Assembly: GCA_024742475.1 (NCBI GenBank) | Contig: JANSYI010000023.1 | Span: 62,001 to 126,000, forward strand | Direction of reading: 5' to 3' | Length of the DNA stretch: 64,000 nt | Source: a bacterium | GTDB lineage: Bacteria > Myxococcota_A > Polyangia > Nannocystales > Nannocystaceae | Part shown: positions 44,720 through 53,222 of the stretch, in pieces | Layout: every line of letters begins with the position of its first letter | Position numbering within the stretch: the stretch's first letter is position 1 | The notes under the pieces: model-generated | What the model was told of the DNA's origin: nothing | Seen by the model: only the letters and a program-made list of their open reading frames with translations | Databases searched by the model: none | Position numbers and translations under genes: made by a program

Positions 44720-45709
44720 TCACACGCCGAGCAGCTCGCGCACGCTCCCGGTCACCGCGACGGTCGGCAGACACATCCGTGCGCCCGCCTTTCGGGCGCT
44801 CGCGCGGATCTCATCGGTCGGCGCATCGTGCACGGCGATCAGCTGCGCGCCGCCCTTGCCCTTGCCGGCCAGGGTCTCGATGACCTTGGAGGACGCCACG
44901 TCCGGCACCGACATGCTCAGGATGACGTAGCGCGGCGGGGCAGACTGCGCCACGAGCAGCGCGTCGGCGCCGGTCTGCGCCGTCATCACCTCGACCGCAG
45001 GCTGGGCCTGCGCGAGTTCGTCGCGCACTTTCGAGCGGAAGTCGGCGTTCTGGGTGATCACCAGGACCTTGGCAACCTCGTCGGCCGGATTCGCCGAGCC
45101 CCGGTCTTCCCCGACCTCTTCCTTGAGGTTGAAGGCGTCGATGACCTTGCGCCGCACCTCGATCACGTCGAGCGGCTTGCGGAGGCAACCGGCCGCGCCC
45201 GCCGCGAGGATGCGCTCGGTGTTCGCCTCGGTGTAGTAGCCGGTGATCGCGATGACCTCGGTGTCCTTGGTCGCCGAGTCCTTCTTGAGGCGCGTGCAGA
45301 CCTCGAACCCATCGACGCCGGGCATCATCAGGTCGAGAAAGATCAGCTGCGGCCGAAAGGAGACGACCAGGCGCCCCGCGTCGAAGGCGTCCTTGGCCAC
45401 TTCGACTTCGAACTGATGGTTGAGTTCCTTGACCACGTCGCGCACGAGGTCGAGCACGACGGGCTCGTCGTCAACGACGAGGATCCGGCCGACCTCGGTG
45501 CCCGTGGGGACGTTGAACGGGATGTTCCGCTCACGGCAGACTCGCTCGAGGTCTTCTCGACGGACGCGGCGGTGGCCGCCCACCGTCTTGAACGCGGGAA
45601 TCAGCCCGTCTTCGATCCAGCGAATGACGGTGGTGGGCGTGACGCAGCAGATCTTTGCGACGTCGTGCGTGGAGTAGGTGTCTTTGACAGGTGGGCGTCC
45701 GCGAGCCAT
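44720..45709 (-). CDS. Response regulator with N-terminal MerR-type HTH and a pseudo-receiver
   Basis: 329 residues. Residues 10-60 are a MerR/excisionase-type helix-turn-helix (YSTHDVAKICCVTPTTVIRW, then GGHRRVRREDLERVC). Residues 74-195 form a receiver domain with D80/D81, phosphoacceptor D126 (FLDLMMPGVDG) and K178 (RKP). Residues 214-325 look like a second receiver in which the Asp position is Ser (VILSMS), so it cannot be phosphorylated. It lies 13 bp downstream of the PAS/GAF histidine kinase and is its likely target. Confidence 0.93.
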   Translation of the reverse strand: MARGRPPVKDTYSTHDVAKICCVTPTTVIRWIEDGLIPAFKTVGGHRRVRREDLERVCRERNIPFNVPTGTEVGRILVVDDEPVVLDLVRDVVKELNHQFEVEVAKDAFDAGRLVVSFRPQLIFLDLMMPGVDGFEVCTRLKKDSATKDTEVIAITGYYTEANTERILAAGAAGCLRKPLDVIEVRRKVIDAFNLKEEVGEDRGSANPADEVAKVLVITQNADFRSKVRDELAQAQPAVEVMTAQTGADALLVAQSAPPRYVILSMSVPDVASSKVIETLAGKGKGGAQLIAVHDAPTDEIRASARKAGARMCLPTVAVTGSVRELLGV

Positions 45710-45722
45710 GGGGAGGTCGGTC

Positions 45723-48038
45723 CTAGGTCGGCGTGTCGTTGGGGCTGGAAGCGACGGTCTGAGCGGGCAAGACTACGTTGAACTGTGCACCCAACCCGGC
45801 GCGAGATTCCACCACGATGTCGCCACCGTGGTCTTGCACGATGCCATAGGAGATCGCCAGGCCCAGCCCGGTGCCTTTTCCGATCTCCTTGGTCGAAAAG
45901 AAAGGGTCGAAGATGCGCGGCAGGACCTCGGCGGGGATGCCGTGGCCTTCGTCGGCGACGCTGAGCCGGACCTCGTCGCCCTCGCGCGCGAGGTTGATCC
46001 GCACGGTGCCCCCGCGGGGCATGGCATCGACCGCGTTCGAGAGCAGATTCAGCGCGACCTGCTCGAGCTGGTCGGCGTCGGCGAGCACGACCGCTGCGTC
46101 GTTGCGTTCCCGAATCACGCGCACGTTGTGCATCTTCCACTGATACTCGCCGATGCCCACGACCCGATCGATGAGGGCGCGCAGGTCGATCGGGGCGCGC
46201 TGCCCCCCCTCGCGCTGGCGAGAGAACAGCAGGACGCCCTCGACGATCTTCCGGCAGCGCTCGCCGCTTTGGGAGATCTTCTCGACCTTCTCGCGCACCC
46301 CCTCGGGCAGGGTCTTCTCGAGCAGGAGCTTCGAGTAGCCCACCACGCCCGAGAGCGGGTTGTTGATCTCGTGCGCGATGCCGGCGGCGAGCAGCCCGAC
46401 CGCGGCGAGCTTCTGGCTGCGCAGGATCTGAGACTCGAGTGCCCGCCGATCGCGGAGGTCGAGCCCGACGAACACCGCCCCCTCGGATTCTCCGCCCGCG
46501 TCGAGCCGTCGGCCCTCGAGGTGGAGAGGGATCTCGTCTCCGCCGCGGTGGCGTAGAGTGATCTCGCGGGCGACCTCGCCCTCGGTCATCACCGTCGTCC
46601 ACAGGTCGGACCACTGCTCGGCGACCTGGGCGACGCCGACCTCCACGCCGAAGCGGCGGCCCTCGGCCTCGGCGCTGGGGATTCCCAGCAGCGCCTCGCT
46701 GGCGCGGTTCCAGGTCACCACGCGACCCGCCGCGTCGACCGAGCCGAGCAGCACGGTGGTCTGGTTGAGCAGCATCGCCTGGTACGCCGCGAGCTCGCGG
46801 GTCTCGATGGTGAGCAGGCCCGAGGCGAGGCCCAACGCGATCTGTGCGGCGACGGTGCCCACGAGGCCACGGTCTCGCTCGTCCATGGCGCCGCTGTCCT
46901 TGCTGGCCAGCAGCAGGTGACCGACGACCCCCGAGGGCCCGCGCAGCGACACCCGAGCGACGTGCGGCAGCGCCAGCGGGGCCCCGAACGCGGCGCGAAT
47001 GGCTTCGGTGGGTGCACCCATGACGACGTCGCGGCCCTCGGACCACGACTGCGGCGGCACGTCTGCGTCGTCGAGCTCGACGATGGGCTGGGGCTGCTCG
47101 CCGAGAAGCCCCCAGCGTTGCCACCCCGCGGCCGTCTTGGCGAGCAAGCTCACCCGCTCCGCCCCGACCGCGTTGCCGAGCGCGGCACAGGCCGCGAGCA
47201 CCGAGAGCCTGGGGTCGTCGGCTTGCACCAAACACCGGTCGACCTGCGCGACCAGGCGCTCCTCGAACGCCCGCCGCCGCCGCTCGCTGAGGTCGCGAAT
47301 CAGCATGACCGCCGGCCCGGTCCCGGCGGCGATCGAAAGTTCGGCCGGGACGCTCTCGCCGTCGCGTCGTCGAAGCGTCATCTCGCCCTGCCAGCTGCCC
47401 GTACGCGCGACGGTCAGCGCCCGCGACAGCGTGGGCACGTCACCGCGACTGGCGAGCTCGAGCACGCTGCGCCCGACGATGCCTTCGCCGAGCAGCGCGG
47501 TGGCCGACGGGTTGGCGTGCACGACGCGACCGTCGTTGTCCACGAGCAGGACGCCCTGGTCGAGCGCGTCGAGGCTGCGGGTGACCGCGACGCCGAGCTC
47601 GGCCTCGGGACCCATGCGCGAGGGGCTGGTCGGATGACACGTGACCGCGACCGCGCCGCCGGTGAGGCTCGCGCTGCGCACCAGACAGTCGACGCGAGGC
47701 CCCAGTCTCGGCAGGAGTCCGACCTCGAGCGCGAAGCCTCGCCCACCGGGGCGGTCGTGCAGCGATCGGAACGCGCGGCCAAACCCCTCGCGTTCGCTGG
47801 CGCGCGAGAGCCACAGCAAGAACGGCTCCCCCACACATGCCTCGGGCGTGAGGTGGAGGAGATCGGCGAACGCCTTGTTGGCGTCGATGACCAGGCCGGC
47901 CGAGTCGAGGACGAGCGTCGCCACCGGGAGCTTCGAGACCACCTCGCGGTGCATGCCGCCTTCACTCGGAGTAGACAGCGCAGCACGGATGCCGACTGTG
48001 CCCTCCTCGTCGGGGTCGATGTGCGGGTGCTTGTCCAT
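45723..48038 (-). CDS. PAS-PAS-GAF-PAS histidine kinase
   Basis: 771 residues from the ATG at 48038; the frame stays open upstream, but that part overlaps the divergent Nudix gene in the other direction. Domains: PAS about 28-140, PAS 150-255, GAF-like 265-410, PAS 420-535, HisKA with H556 (GIAHEINNPLSGVVGY), HATPase with N669-type box (NLLSNAVDAM), DEGHGIP (696-702) and GTGLGLA (722-728). No membrane helix, so it senses cytosolic signals, possibly via ligands of the PAS or GAF domains. The response regulator gene follows directly. Of the PhoR/NtrB-like class. Confidence 0.94.
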   Translation of the reverse strand: MDKHPHIDPDEEGTVGIRAALSTPSEGGMHREVVSKLPVATLVLDSAGLVIDANKAFADLLHLTPEACVGEPFLLWLSRASEREGFGRAFRSLHDRPGGRGFALEVGLLPRLGPRVDCLVRSASLTGGAVAVTCHPTSPSRMGPEAELGVAVTRSLDALDQGVLLVDNDGRVVHANPSATALLGEGIVGRSVLELASRGDVPTLSRALTVARTGSWQGEMTLRRRDGESVPAELSIAAGTGPAVMLIRDLSERRRRAFEERLVAQVDRCLVQADDPRLSVLAACAALGNAVGAERVSLLAKTAAGWQRWGLLGEQPQPIVELDDADVPPQSWSEGRDVVMGAPTEAIRAAFGAPLALPHVARVSLRGPSGVVGHLLLASKDSGAMDERDRGLVGTVAAQIALGLASGLLTIETRELAAYQAMLLNQTTVLLGSVDAAGRVVTWNRASEALLGIPSAEAEGRRFGVEVGVAQVAEQWSDLWTTVMTEGEVAREITLRHRGGDEIPLHLEGRRLDAGGESEGAVFVGLDLRDRRALESQILRSQKLAAVGLLAAGIAHEINNPLSGVVGYSKLLLEKTLPEGVREKVEKISQSGERCRKIVEGVLLFSRQREGGQRAPIDLRALIDRVVGIGEYQWKMHNVRVIRERNDAAVVLADADQLEQVALNLLSNAVDAMPRGGTVRINLAREGDEVRLSVADEGHGIPAEVLPRIFDPFFSTKEIGKGTGLGLAISYGIVQDHGGDIVVESRAGLGAQFNVVLPAQTVASSPNDTPT

Positions 48039-48143
48039 CGTCTGGGCCGCGGAGGCGCTGCGTGGAGTTTGCCGCCGCTGCTGGGCTGCCTCGGAGCGTA
48101 CCGTAAGCATGCGCAAGCCGCACGTGGTACTGCGAAGCGCACC

Positions 48144-48860
48144 ATGGCCGACGCTCAGCCCGCAGCACTCCGCCACGCGTCCACGGTGGTCGTCGCGCGC
48201 CCCACCCCCGGGGGCGACGATGCGGAGATCTTCATGGTGATCAGGTCCGCGAAGAGCCCGTTCATGCCCTCTACGCTGGTGTTTCCGGGCGGACGGCTCG
48301 ATCCCGAGGACGGTGACCCCGCCGACGACGCGAGCTGGGACCGCGCGGCCCGGCGCGAGACCGCGGAGGAGACCGGGGTGGATCTTCGCGCGGACATCCT
48401 CTGGTTCGACACTTGGCTCACGCCGTCGGCGGAGAGCCGTCGGCGCTACCTCACGCGGTTCTACTGGGCCTGCATCGAGCGAGACGCGGGCGAGGGCGCG
48501 CAGGCCGACGGGCACGAGACGCACGAGGGCCGCTGGGCAACCGCCGCCGCCCACCTCGAGCGCTGGAAGGCCGAGGAGATCGACCTCCCGCCGCCGACCC
48601 TCGCCACCCTGCTCCGCCTCGCGCCGCTGGGGCTCGACGCGGGCGCTACGTTGCGTACCCTCAACCCCCGCGGCGTCATCCTCCCGAAGGTCGCCGCCAG
48701 CACCGACGGCATTCAGATCGTCATGCCCCACGACCGGGGCTACGCGGACCTCCCCGGCGAGGCCGCACCCGCGCCCGCTCGCGCCCACGACCTGCCTTTC
48801 CGCTTCACCCGCCTCGAACGCGTATGGACGCCCGCCTCCAAGCCCTCTTCCTCGGACTGA
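48144..48860 (+). CDS. Nudix hydrolase
   Basis: 238 residues from the ATG at 48144. The Nudix box is present (FPGGRLDPEDGD, then ARRETAEETGVDL, with an insertion after the GG). The N-terminal STVVVARPTPGGDDAEIFMV strand and the SRRRYLTRFYWACIE segment resemble the NUDT19/CoA-diphosphatase-like subgroup, which has an insertion in the same place; the substrate may thus be a CoA ester, but this is uncertain. It is divergent from the histidine kinase and overlaps the next lipoprotein gene by 37 bp. Confidence 0.9.
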   Translation: MADAQPAALRHASTVVVARPTPGGDDAEIFMVIRSAKSPFMPSTLVFPGGRLDPEDGDPADDASWDRAARRETAEETGVDLRADILWFDTWLTPSAESRRRYLTRFYWACIERDAGEGAQADGHETHEGRWATAAAHLERWKAEEIDLPPPTLATLLRLAPLGLDAGATLRTLNPRGVILPKVAASTDGIQIVMPHDRGYADLPGEAAPAPARAHDLPFRFTRLERVWTPASKPSSSD

Positions 48861-49801
48861 GCCTCGCCCTGGGCTGCAACGGCTCGACCTCGAAAGACGC
48901 CTCCGACAAGACGCCAAGCGGCTCTGCGCCCGCCCAGCCCGCGCAGGACGACGCCGGCACCCCATCCGCCGACCGCGAGGGTGGCCACGCGCTGCTCGCC
49001 TGGCTCGACCCCGACGCGGTCGCGCTCGTTTACGTCAAGCGCAACGTCGACATCGACCCCGAGGCCTTCGCCACCGCCTTTGCGGTGCCGCCCAAGCTCG
49101 CGCGCATGCTGCGTGACGTCCCCGCGGTCGAGGCGGGACTGGACGCGATCAAGGACGCCGGCGACCCGGGCCCCGACACCTGGTTCGGGCCCGAAGCCCT
49201 CGCGTCCACCTCGGTCGTGTCCTCGGGCACCTACGTGCTGCTCACGCTCGCCAAGCCTCGCGCCGAGGTCGAGGGCTACCTCGAGCGGGCGTCGATGCGG
49301 GCGGACGAAATCGAGGGGTTCAAGGTCTACCTGCCGCAGGGGCCCTTCCCTTGGAAGGTCGCCTTCCTCGACGACAGCGTGGTCGCCTTCGTCCCGGTCA
49401 AGGAGATCGGCAGCGGCCTCAGCCCGCTGACGGCGGGGCGAGACCTGCCCGCCTCCAGGGCTGAGGAGGAGCTCGCCAAGGTCCTCGAGCAAGACCCCAG
49501 CACCGTCCTCGAGGCGGTCGCCGCGGGGCCTCTGCTGCACCTCGACCTCGGGCAGGACCTGCTGCAGTACGCCGTCCGTGCCCGCCCCTTTCAGACGCGC
49601 GGTCTCGAGGTCGAAGTGCAGCTCGCGCCCATGGAAGACGCGACCCGTGCCGCCGCGTCCCTGCGTGAGCGCGACCTGTCGCTCGAGACCGACGCCCTCG
49701 CGGCGTTGGCCAAGAAGGTCGCGTTCAGCGTCGAGGGCCCCATCGTCGTCGGGCGCCTGCAGGCCAACCCGGACGACGCGCGGACCCTGGGAGAGCGCTG
49801 A
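48824..49801 (+). CDS. Lipoprotein of unknown function
   Basis: 325 residues from the ATG at 48824, inside the last codons of the Nudix gene. The signal peptide ends in SLALGC. A Ser/Ala/Pro/Asp linker leads to a folded part of about 270 residues with a repeated pattern LLAWLDPDAVALVYVKRNVD and VVSSGTYVLLTLAKPRAEVE. It resembles DUF3352-type bacterial proteins only loosely. Its stop overlaps the ATG of the next lipoprotein gene (TGATG), and the second gene has a similar VAVVDLRADAL strand, so the two may form a pair. Confidence 0.82.
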   Translation: MDARLQALFLGLSLALGCNGSTSKDASDKTPSGSAPAQPAQDDAGTPSADREGGHALLAWLDPDAVALVYVKRNVDIDPEAFATAFAVPPKLARMLRDVPAVEAGLDAIKDAGDPGPDTWFGPEALASTSVVSSGTYVLLTLAKPRAEVEGYLERASMRADEIEGFKVYLPQGPFPWKVAFLDDSVVAFVPVKEIGSGLSPLTAGRDLPASRAEEELAKVLEQDPSTVLEAVAAGPLLHLDLGQDLLQYAVRARPFQTRGLEVEVQLAPMEDATRAAASLRERDLSLETDALAALAKKVAFSVEGPIVVGRLQANPDDARTLGER

Positions 49802-50607
49802 TGCGCCGACCACGGTGCGCGTGCGTGGCGATGCTCGGCGCCCTGTCGGGGTGTCCGACGCAGCGGCCCGCCCCGCAGGCACCCGAGCCCGACCCGCAGC
49901 CTCCAGCGACCGCCGTGCTCGCCTGCCCTGCGGACGCCCCCTTCACGACGCTGGGCTGGACGCCGCCGTCGGCAGAGTCGGTGGCGGTGGTCGATCTACG
50001 CGCCGACGCGCTGGACGAGACCCTGCGCCGACTCTCCGAGGGCGCGAAGAGCCCGGATCGCCAGCTCCCGATCCGCCTGGCGTTCTCCTTGGGCCAGTGG
50101 ACGTGGCAGGTCCCGCTGCTGCGCACCACGCTCGCCTCGGCGGGCTTCGATCCAGCCCAGCTCGTGCACGTCTCGCTGCCCGATGGCGCCTCGGCCTGGG
50201 CATGGCCCCAAAGCTGCGACCTCCCCACGCTGGCCGACAACCTCGCCACCGCCTGGGGCATGCGCGTGCGCTCGACGCCCTACGGGGCGGTCGGGCTCGT
50301 CCCCAGCGACGCGTCCGGAGACGAGGTCGCCTTTGCTTACGACTTCATCGCCTACGGCGCTTCGGCCTACCTCCTCGTCCCCGCCGGCCGGGCGCAGGCG
50401 GTCGCGTCACGGCTTGCCGAGCGCGGCTCCGACCTCGGCGCGCCCAGCCTCGGGCAGATCGCCTCCGAGCTCGACGAGGCCCCGGTTCGTCTCGTCGTCC
50501 GCACCGGCGCCCTGCTCACGCCCGGAGCCACGGCCGACGCTCCCGACCGCGTGAGCCGACACCGCGTGGACGCCCAGGGTTGGCAAACCGTGCCCGCAGG
50601 CTCCTGA
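49801..50607 (+). CDS. Lipoprotein of unknown function, coupled to the previous gene
   Basis: 268 residues, ATG overlapping the upstream stop (TGATG). Signal peptide ending in GALSGC. A Pro-rich linker (20-38) leads to an alpha/beta domain (PPSAESVAVVDLRADALDET, then LRTTLASAGFDPAQLVHVSL). The general pattern recalls its neighbour at 48824. No enzyme motif is seen. The short gap of 12 bp to the DUF4863 gene suggests cotranscription. Confidence 0.82.
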   Translation: MRRPRCACVAMLGALSGCPTQRPAPQAPEPDPQPPATAVLACPADAPFTTLGWTPPSAESVAVVDLRADALDETLRRLSEGAKSPDRQLPIRLAFSLGQWTWQVPLLRTTLASAGFDPAQLVHVSLPDGASAWAWPQSCDLPTLADNLATAWGMRVRSTPYGAVGLVPSDASGDEVAFAYDFIAYGASAYLLVPAGRAQAVASRLAERGSDLGAPSLGQIASELDEAPVRLVVRTGALLTPGATADAPDRVSRHRVDAQGWQTVPAGS

Positions 50608-50619
50608 TACGCTCCGCGC

Positions 50620-51132
50620 ATGTCCGCGCAGCGCGTGATGGACCTCCTCCCGCCGTTCCTGACCAAGGTTGCCGAGCTCGATCCCGCCTCGGCCCGCGAC
50701 GACGCAGCGCAGGCCGCCCTGCTCGCGGCGCTCGAGGAGGCCTTCCCCCCCGACGGGGCGTCGGTGCGCGCGCTGGGTGAGGCGCTCGCCGCTGGGGTCG
50801 CCGACGGCTCGATCTGCAACCGCGGGGACGACGACGCCCGCTTCAGCCGGCTCGCAAAGGCGGGTCCGCAGACCCATGGCCTGTCGGTCGACGTGGTCTC
50901 GCTGGTGGGCGGGGCCCTCGAGCACACGCATCCGAAGGGAGAGGTCACCCTAGGATTTCCCGCCAGCGAGGCCGACGGCGCCGCGCGCTTCGACGGGCAT
51001 CCCCCCGGGTGGGTCTTCATGCCTCCTGGGTCGAAGCACGTCCCCACGGTCGAGGGGGGGCGGATGTTCCTGATCTACTTCCTGCCGGACGGAGCCGTGA
51101 CGTGGCACCCCGAATCGGCCAGTTCCGCGTGA
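50620..51132 (+). CDS. DUF4863 cupin-like protein
   Basis: 170 residues. The C-terminal half shows a cupin-like metal site (HTHPKGEV, then PPGWVFMPPGSKHVPTVEGG and MFLIYFLPDGAVTWH). I recognise the pattern of the DUF4863 family, which includes 4-hydroxylaminobenzoate lyase (PnbB). That enzyme acts in nitroaromatic catabolism, but there is no nitroreductase nearby, so the substrate here may differ. No signal peptide. Confidence 0.78.
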   Translation: MSAQRVMDLLPPFLTKVAELDPASARDDAAQAALLAALEEAFPPDGASVRALGEALAAGVADGSICNRGDDDARFSRLAKAGPQTHGLSVDVVSLVGGALEHTHPKGEVTLGFPASEADGAARFDGHPPGWVFMPPGSKHVPTVEGGRMFLIYFLPDGAVTWHPESASSA

Positions 51133-51203
51133 AAACGGGCGCGCACACCTCGATCGCAGGGCTTGCGCGTGGCCGACGGGCGTGGGAGAAGTTCAGCGAA
51201 ATC

Positions 51204-51923
51204 ATGCCCGTGATGCGCATCGGATCCTTCACAAGCATCGTCCTCAGCCTCGGCCTCCTCGCGCCGCTTGCCGGCTGCGACAAGAACAAGCCCGACGGCG
51301 CTGCCCAGCCCCCCACCGGCGCAGACGCCGTAGCCGCGACGACTGACGGCGGCAGCGATGGAAGCGCCGACACCGGCGACACCGGCGATGCCGGCGACGG
51401 TGGCGATGGCGGCACCACGGAGCCCGCTGCGCCCAAGTGCGATGCGAAGGTCGCCGACACCCCCACGGCGCTCTTTGGCGACAAGGTCCTCATTCGCCCT
51501 CCGCTGAACGTGGAGTTGGTCGAAGAGAACCCCACGATGGCCCAAACCTACGCTTCGGGCGGCTTCGTGAGCGCTTGCGAGGCCACCGTCGACAAGATGT
51601 ACCTGCTCGTCTTTCCCAACGACAAGAAGAAGGACGCGTCGGTCTACATGACCGAGACCATCGACGGGGCGCTCGTCGCGGCCGGCTACAAGGACGGCAC
51701 GCGGGGCAAGAACTTCGTCGAGTCCGCCACGCAGGTCGATACCTCCGTCGAGTACCCCGCCGGCGACGGGGCCCCGCCCGCCAAGGTCTACGTCTCGGTC
51801 AAGAAGCTCTACGACAACACCCTCGTCACGGTGTTCGTCACCCGCCCGGCCGAGTTCGACGTGCTCGCGCCGACCTTCCAAGAGTCGGCGGCCAGCCTCA
51901 TCGTGCTCCCGCCCGACGCCTGA
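51204..51923 (+). CDS. Lipoprotein with Asp/Gly-rich linker
   Basis: 239 residues from the ATG at 51204; the ATG at 51213 is an alternative that would start directly with MRIG. The signal peptide ends in LAPLAGC. A Gly/Asp/Thr-rich repeat-like linker (about 35-75, GDTGDAGDGGDGG) leads to an alpha/beta domain of 165 residues (VYMTETIDGALVAAGYKDGT, then VYVSVKKLYDNTLVTVFVTR). I do not recognise it. A strong terminator hairpin follows 33 bp after the stop. Confidence 0.82.
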   Translation: MPVMRIGSFTSIVLSLGLLAPLAGCDKNKPDGAAQPPTGADAVAATTDGGSDGSADTGDTGDAGDGGDGGTTEPAAPKCDAKVADTPTALFGDKVLIRPPLNVELVEENPTMAQTYASGGFVSACEATVDKMYLLVFPNDKKKDASVYMTETIDGALVAAGYKDGTRGKNFVESATQVDTSVEYPAGDGAPPAKVYVSVKKLYDNTLVTVFVTRPAEFDVLAPTFQESAASLIVLPPDA

Positions 51924-51955
51924 CGAGCACGTCGGGGTCCGCACCCCCTCTCGAG

Positions 51956-51988
51956 GGAGATCTTTGCTTCGGCAGAGATCTCCTTTTT
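51956..51988 (+). terminator. Rho-independent terminator
   Basis: Stem GGAGATCT (51956-51963) with AGATCTCC (51976-51983), followed by TTTTT at 51984-51988. It closes the plus-strand gene group that ends with the lipoprotein at 51923. Confidence 0.85.
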
Positions 51989-52101
51989 CGTGGGCGCGGC
52001 GAGAAGCCCCGCTGAGTGCGCGCGGGAGATCTTGCCGAGAATCGCCGTTTCGGCTACACACCGAGTCCGCATCGAGGGCCCTCCGGGACCCGCGCTTGCC
52101 T

Positions 52102-52176
52102 GACCCCATCGTCTAGCGGCCAAGGACGCCGGCTTCATTCGAGTCGGAAACAGAGGTTCGAGTCCTCTTGGGGTCG
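52102..52176 (+). tRNA. tRNA-like gene, Glu-type body with 9-nt anticodon loop
   Basis: Cloverleaf elements are clear: acceptor GACCCCA/TGGGGTC, D-stem GTCT/GGAC with a GG in the D-loop, and T-arm AGAGG-TTCGAGT-CCTCT. The body is closest to the tRNA-Glu at 52283. The anticodon stem CCGGC (52129-52133) pairs with GTCGG (52143-52147, one G-U), leaving nine nucleotides TTCATTCGA instead of seven. A 6-bp stem with a 7-nt loop is also possible but gives no normal U33. No anticodon can be assigned with confidence. No CCA is encoded (GCCCA follows). It may be a decayed tRNA-Glu, a tRNA with an altered anticodon arm, or contain a sequencing error. Confidence 0.6.
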
Positions 52177-52282
52177 CCCAGTTCGCTTTTTCCCGCCGCA
52201 CTCAATTTTCTGCTTGCATCGCCGACGCCCGGCGCGTAAAAGCTCCCCCACTTCAACGGCTGCCCCTCCGGCGGCAGCCTCT

Positions 52283-52357
52283 GGCCCCATCGTTCAGCGG
52301 TTAGGACGCGAGGTTTTCATCCTCGAAACCAGGGTTCGATTCCCTGTGGGGTCACCA
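52283..52357 (+). tRNA. tRNA-Glu (anticodon TTC), CCA encoded
   Basis: Acceptor GGCCCCA/TGGGGTC (one G-U), D-stem GTTC/GGAC, anticodon stem CGAGG/CCTCG with loop TTTTCAT giving anticodon TTC, and T-arm CAGGG-TTCGATT-CCCTG. Discriminator A at 52354, then CCA at 52355-52357. First tRNA-like gene is 106 bp upstream, tRNA-Lys 23 bp downstream. Confidence 0.93.
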
Positions 52358-52380
52358 CTTTCATCATCATCACTTGATGA

Positions 52381-52453
52381 GGGCTCGTAGCTCAGCTGGC
52401 AGAGCAGCTGACTTTTAATCAGCGGGTCGTAGGTTCGAACCCTACCGGGCTCA
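52381..52453 (+). tRNA. tRNA-Lys (anticodon TTT)
   Basis: Acceptor GGGCTCG/CGGGCTC (two G-U pairs), D-arm with TAGCTCAGCTGGCAGAGCA, anticodon stem GCTGA/TCAGC with loop CTTTTAA (anticodon TTT), and T-arm GTAGG-TTCGAAC-CCTAC. Discriminator A; CCA is not encoded. A terminator follows directly. Confidence 0.93.
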
Positions 52454-52455
52454 CT

Positions 52456-52497
52456 CGAGGGTCTCGACGCTACGGCGCCGGGGCCCTCGTTTTTTTT
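52456..52497 (+). terminator. Rho-independent terminator of the tRNA cluster
   Basis: Stem CGAGGG (52456-52461) pairs with CCCTCG (52484-52489), followed by eight T at 52490-52497. The loop is GC-rich and may form a second short helix. Confidence 0.85.
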
Positions 52498-52517
52498 GAG
52501 GTACTCTCGATGCCGTC

Positions 52518-53153
52518 GTGACGACCGGTGCCCCACCGCAGGAGAGGTCCTCCACCGACAACCTGCTCGAGGCCGAGATTCGGCAGCGGTGGGACGCCGG
52601 CGACATGCAGGACGCCGCCACCGTGGCGCTTCGCCGCTACGGGCCCGAGCTGCTCGGCTACCTGCACGCGATGGCGAACGCGACCCCGCGCGCCGACCCC
52701 GACGAGCTCTTCTCCCGCCTTTGTGAGCAGCTGTGGAAGCACCTGCCGACGTTCCGGTGGGAGAGCACCGTCCGCACCTGGGCGTACGTCGTCGCGCGCA
52801 ACCTGCTACGCGCCGAGGCCCGGGCCGCGGCTGGGCCCCGCGGGCGGGTCGAGGGCCTGCGCGATACCCACGCCGCGCGCATCGCAGCCCACGTCCGCAG
52901 CACGACCGCCGTGCACTTGCGCACCGAATCCAAGGACGCCCTGCAGCGCATCCGCGACGGGCTGGACCCCGACGACCGAACGCTCCTCATCCTTCGCGTC
53001 GACCGGGGGATGGCGTGGCGCGAGATCGCCGCTGTGATGCACGGTGAGGCCGACACCGAGCTCGACCCGGCCAAGGCGGCGGCCTCGCTCCGCAAGCGCT
53101 TCGAACGCCTCAAGGCGAAGCTGAAGCGCGAGATGGCGGCGATGAGGTCATGA
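52518..53153 (+). CDS. ECF-type sigma factor
   Basis: 211 residues, GTG start at 52518. Region 2: ADPDELFSRLCEQLWKHLPT, then STVRTWAYVVARNLLRAEAR. Region 4: LDPDDRTLLILRVDRGMAWR, then EIAAVMHGEADTELDPAKAA with an unusual insertion in the HTH, and ASLRKRFERLKAKLKREM. It begins 20 bp after the tRNA terminator. It lies 69 bp upstream of the TPR lipoprotein/CRTAC1/multihaem operon and may control it. No anti-sigma factor is recognised. Confidence 0.92.
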   Translation: MTTGAPPQERSSTDNLLEAEIRQRWDAGDMQDAATVALRRYGPELLGYLHAMANATPRADPDELFSRLCEQLWKHLPTFRWESTVRTWAYVVARNLLRAEARAAAGPRGRVEGLRDTHAARIAAHVRSTTAVHLRTESKDALQRIRDGLDPDDRTLLILRVDRGMAWREIAAVMHGEADTELDPAKAAASLRKRFERLKAKLKREMAAMRS

Positions 53154-53222
53154 GAGCGCGCGCCTGCGCGCACACCGAGGGGGCTGTGGGTGTTCTGCGC
53201 AGGCGGTGTAGGGTCGCGGTGC

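Noticed and set aside
48039..48965. N-terminal extension of the PAS histidine kinase
   Set aside because: The extra codons lie opposite the Nudix gene and the lipoprotein start and have no domain; the first PAS begins shortly after 48038.
51956..51988. Reading the hairpin after 51923 as a riboswitch or att site of the tRNA cluster
   Set aside because: It is a simple 8-bp stem followed by T5, fully explained as a terminator, and no integrase or duplicated tRNA end is present.
52102..52176. Reading the odd tRNA-like gene as tRNA-Sec or as carrying an intron
   Set aside because: The length is 75 nt with no long variable arm, so it is not tRNA-Sec, and two extra loop bases cannot be an intron.
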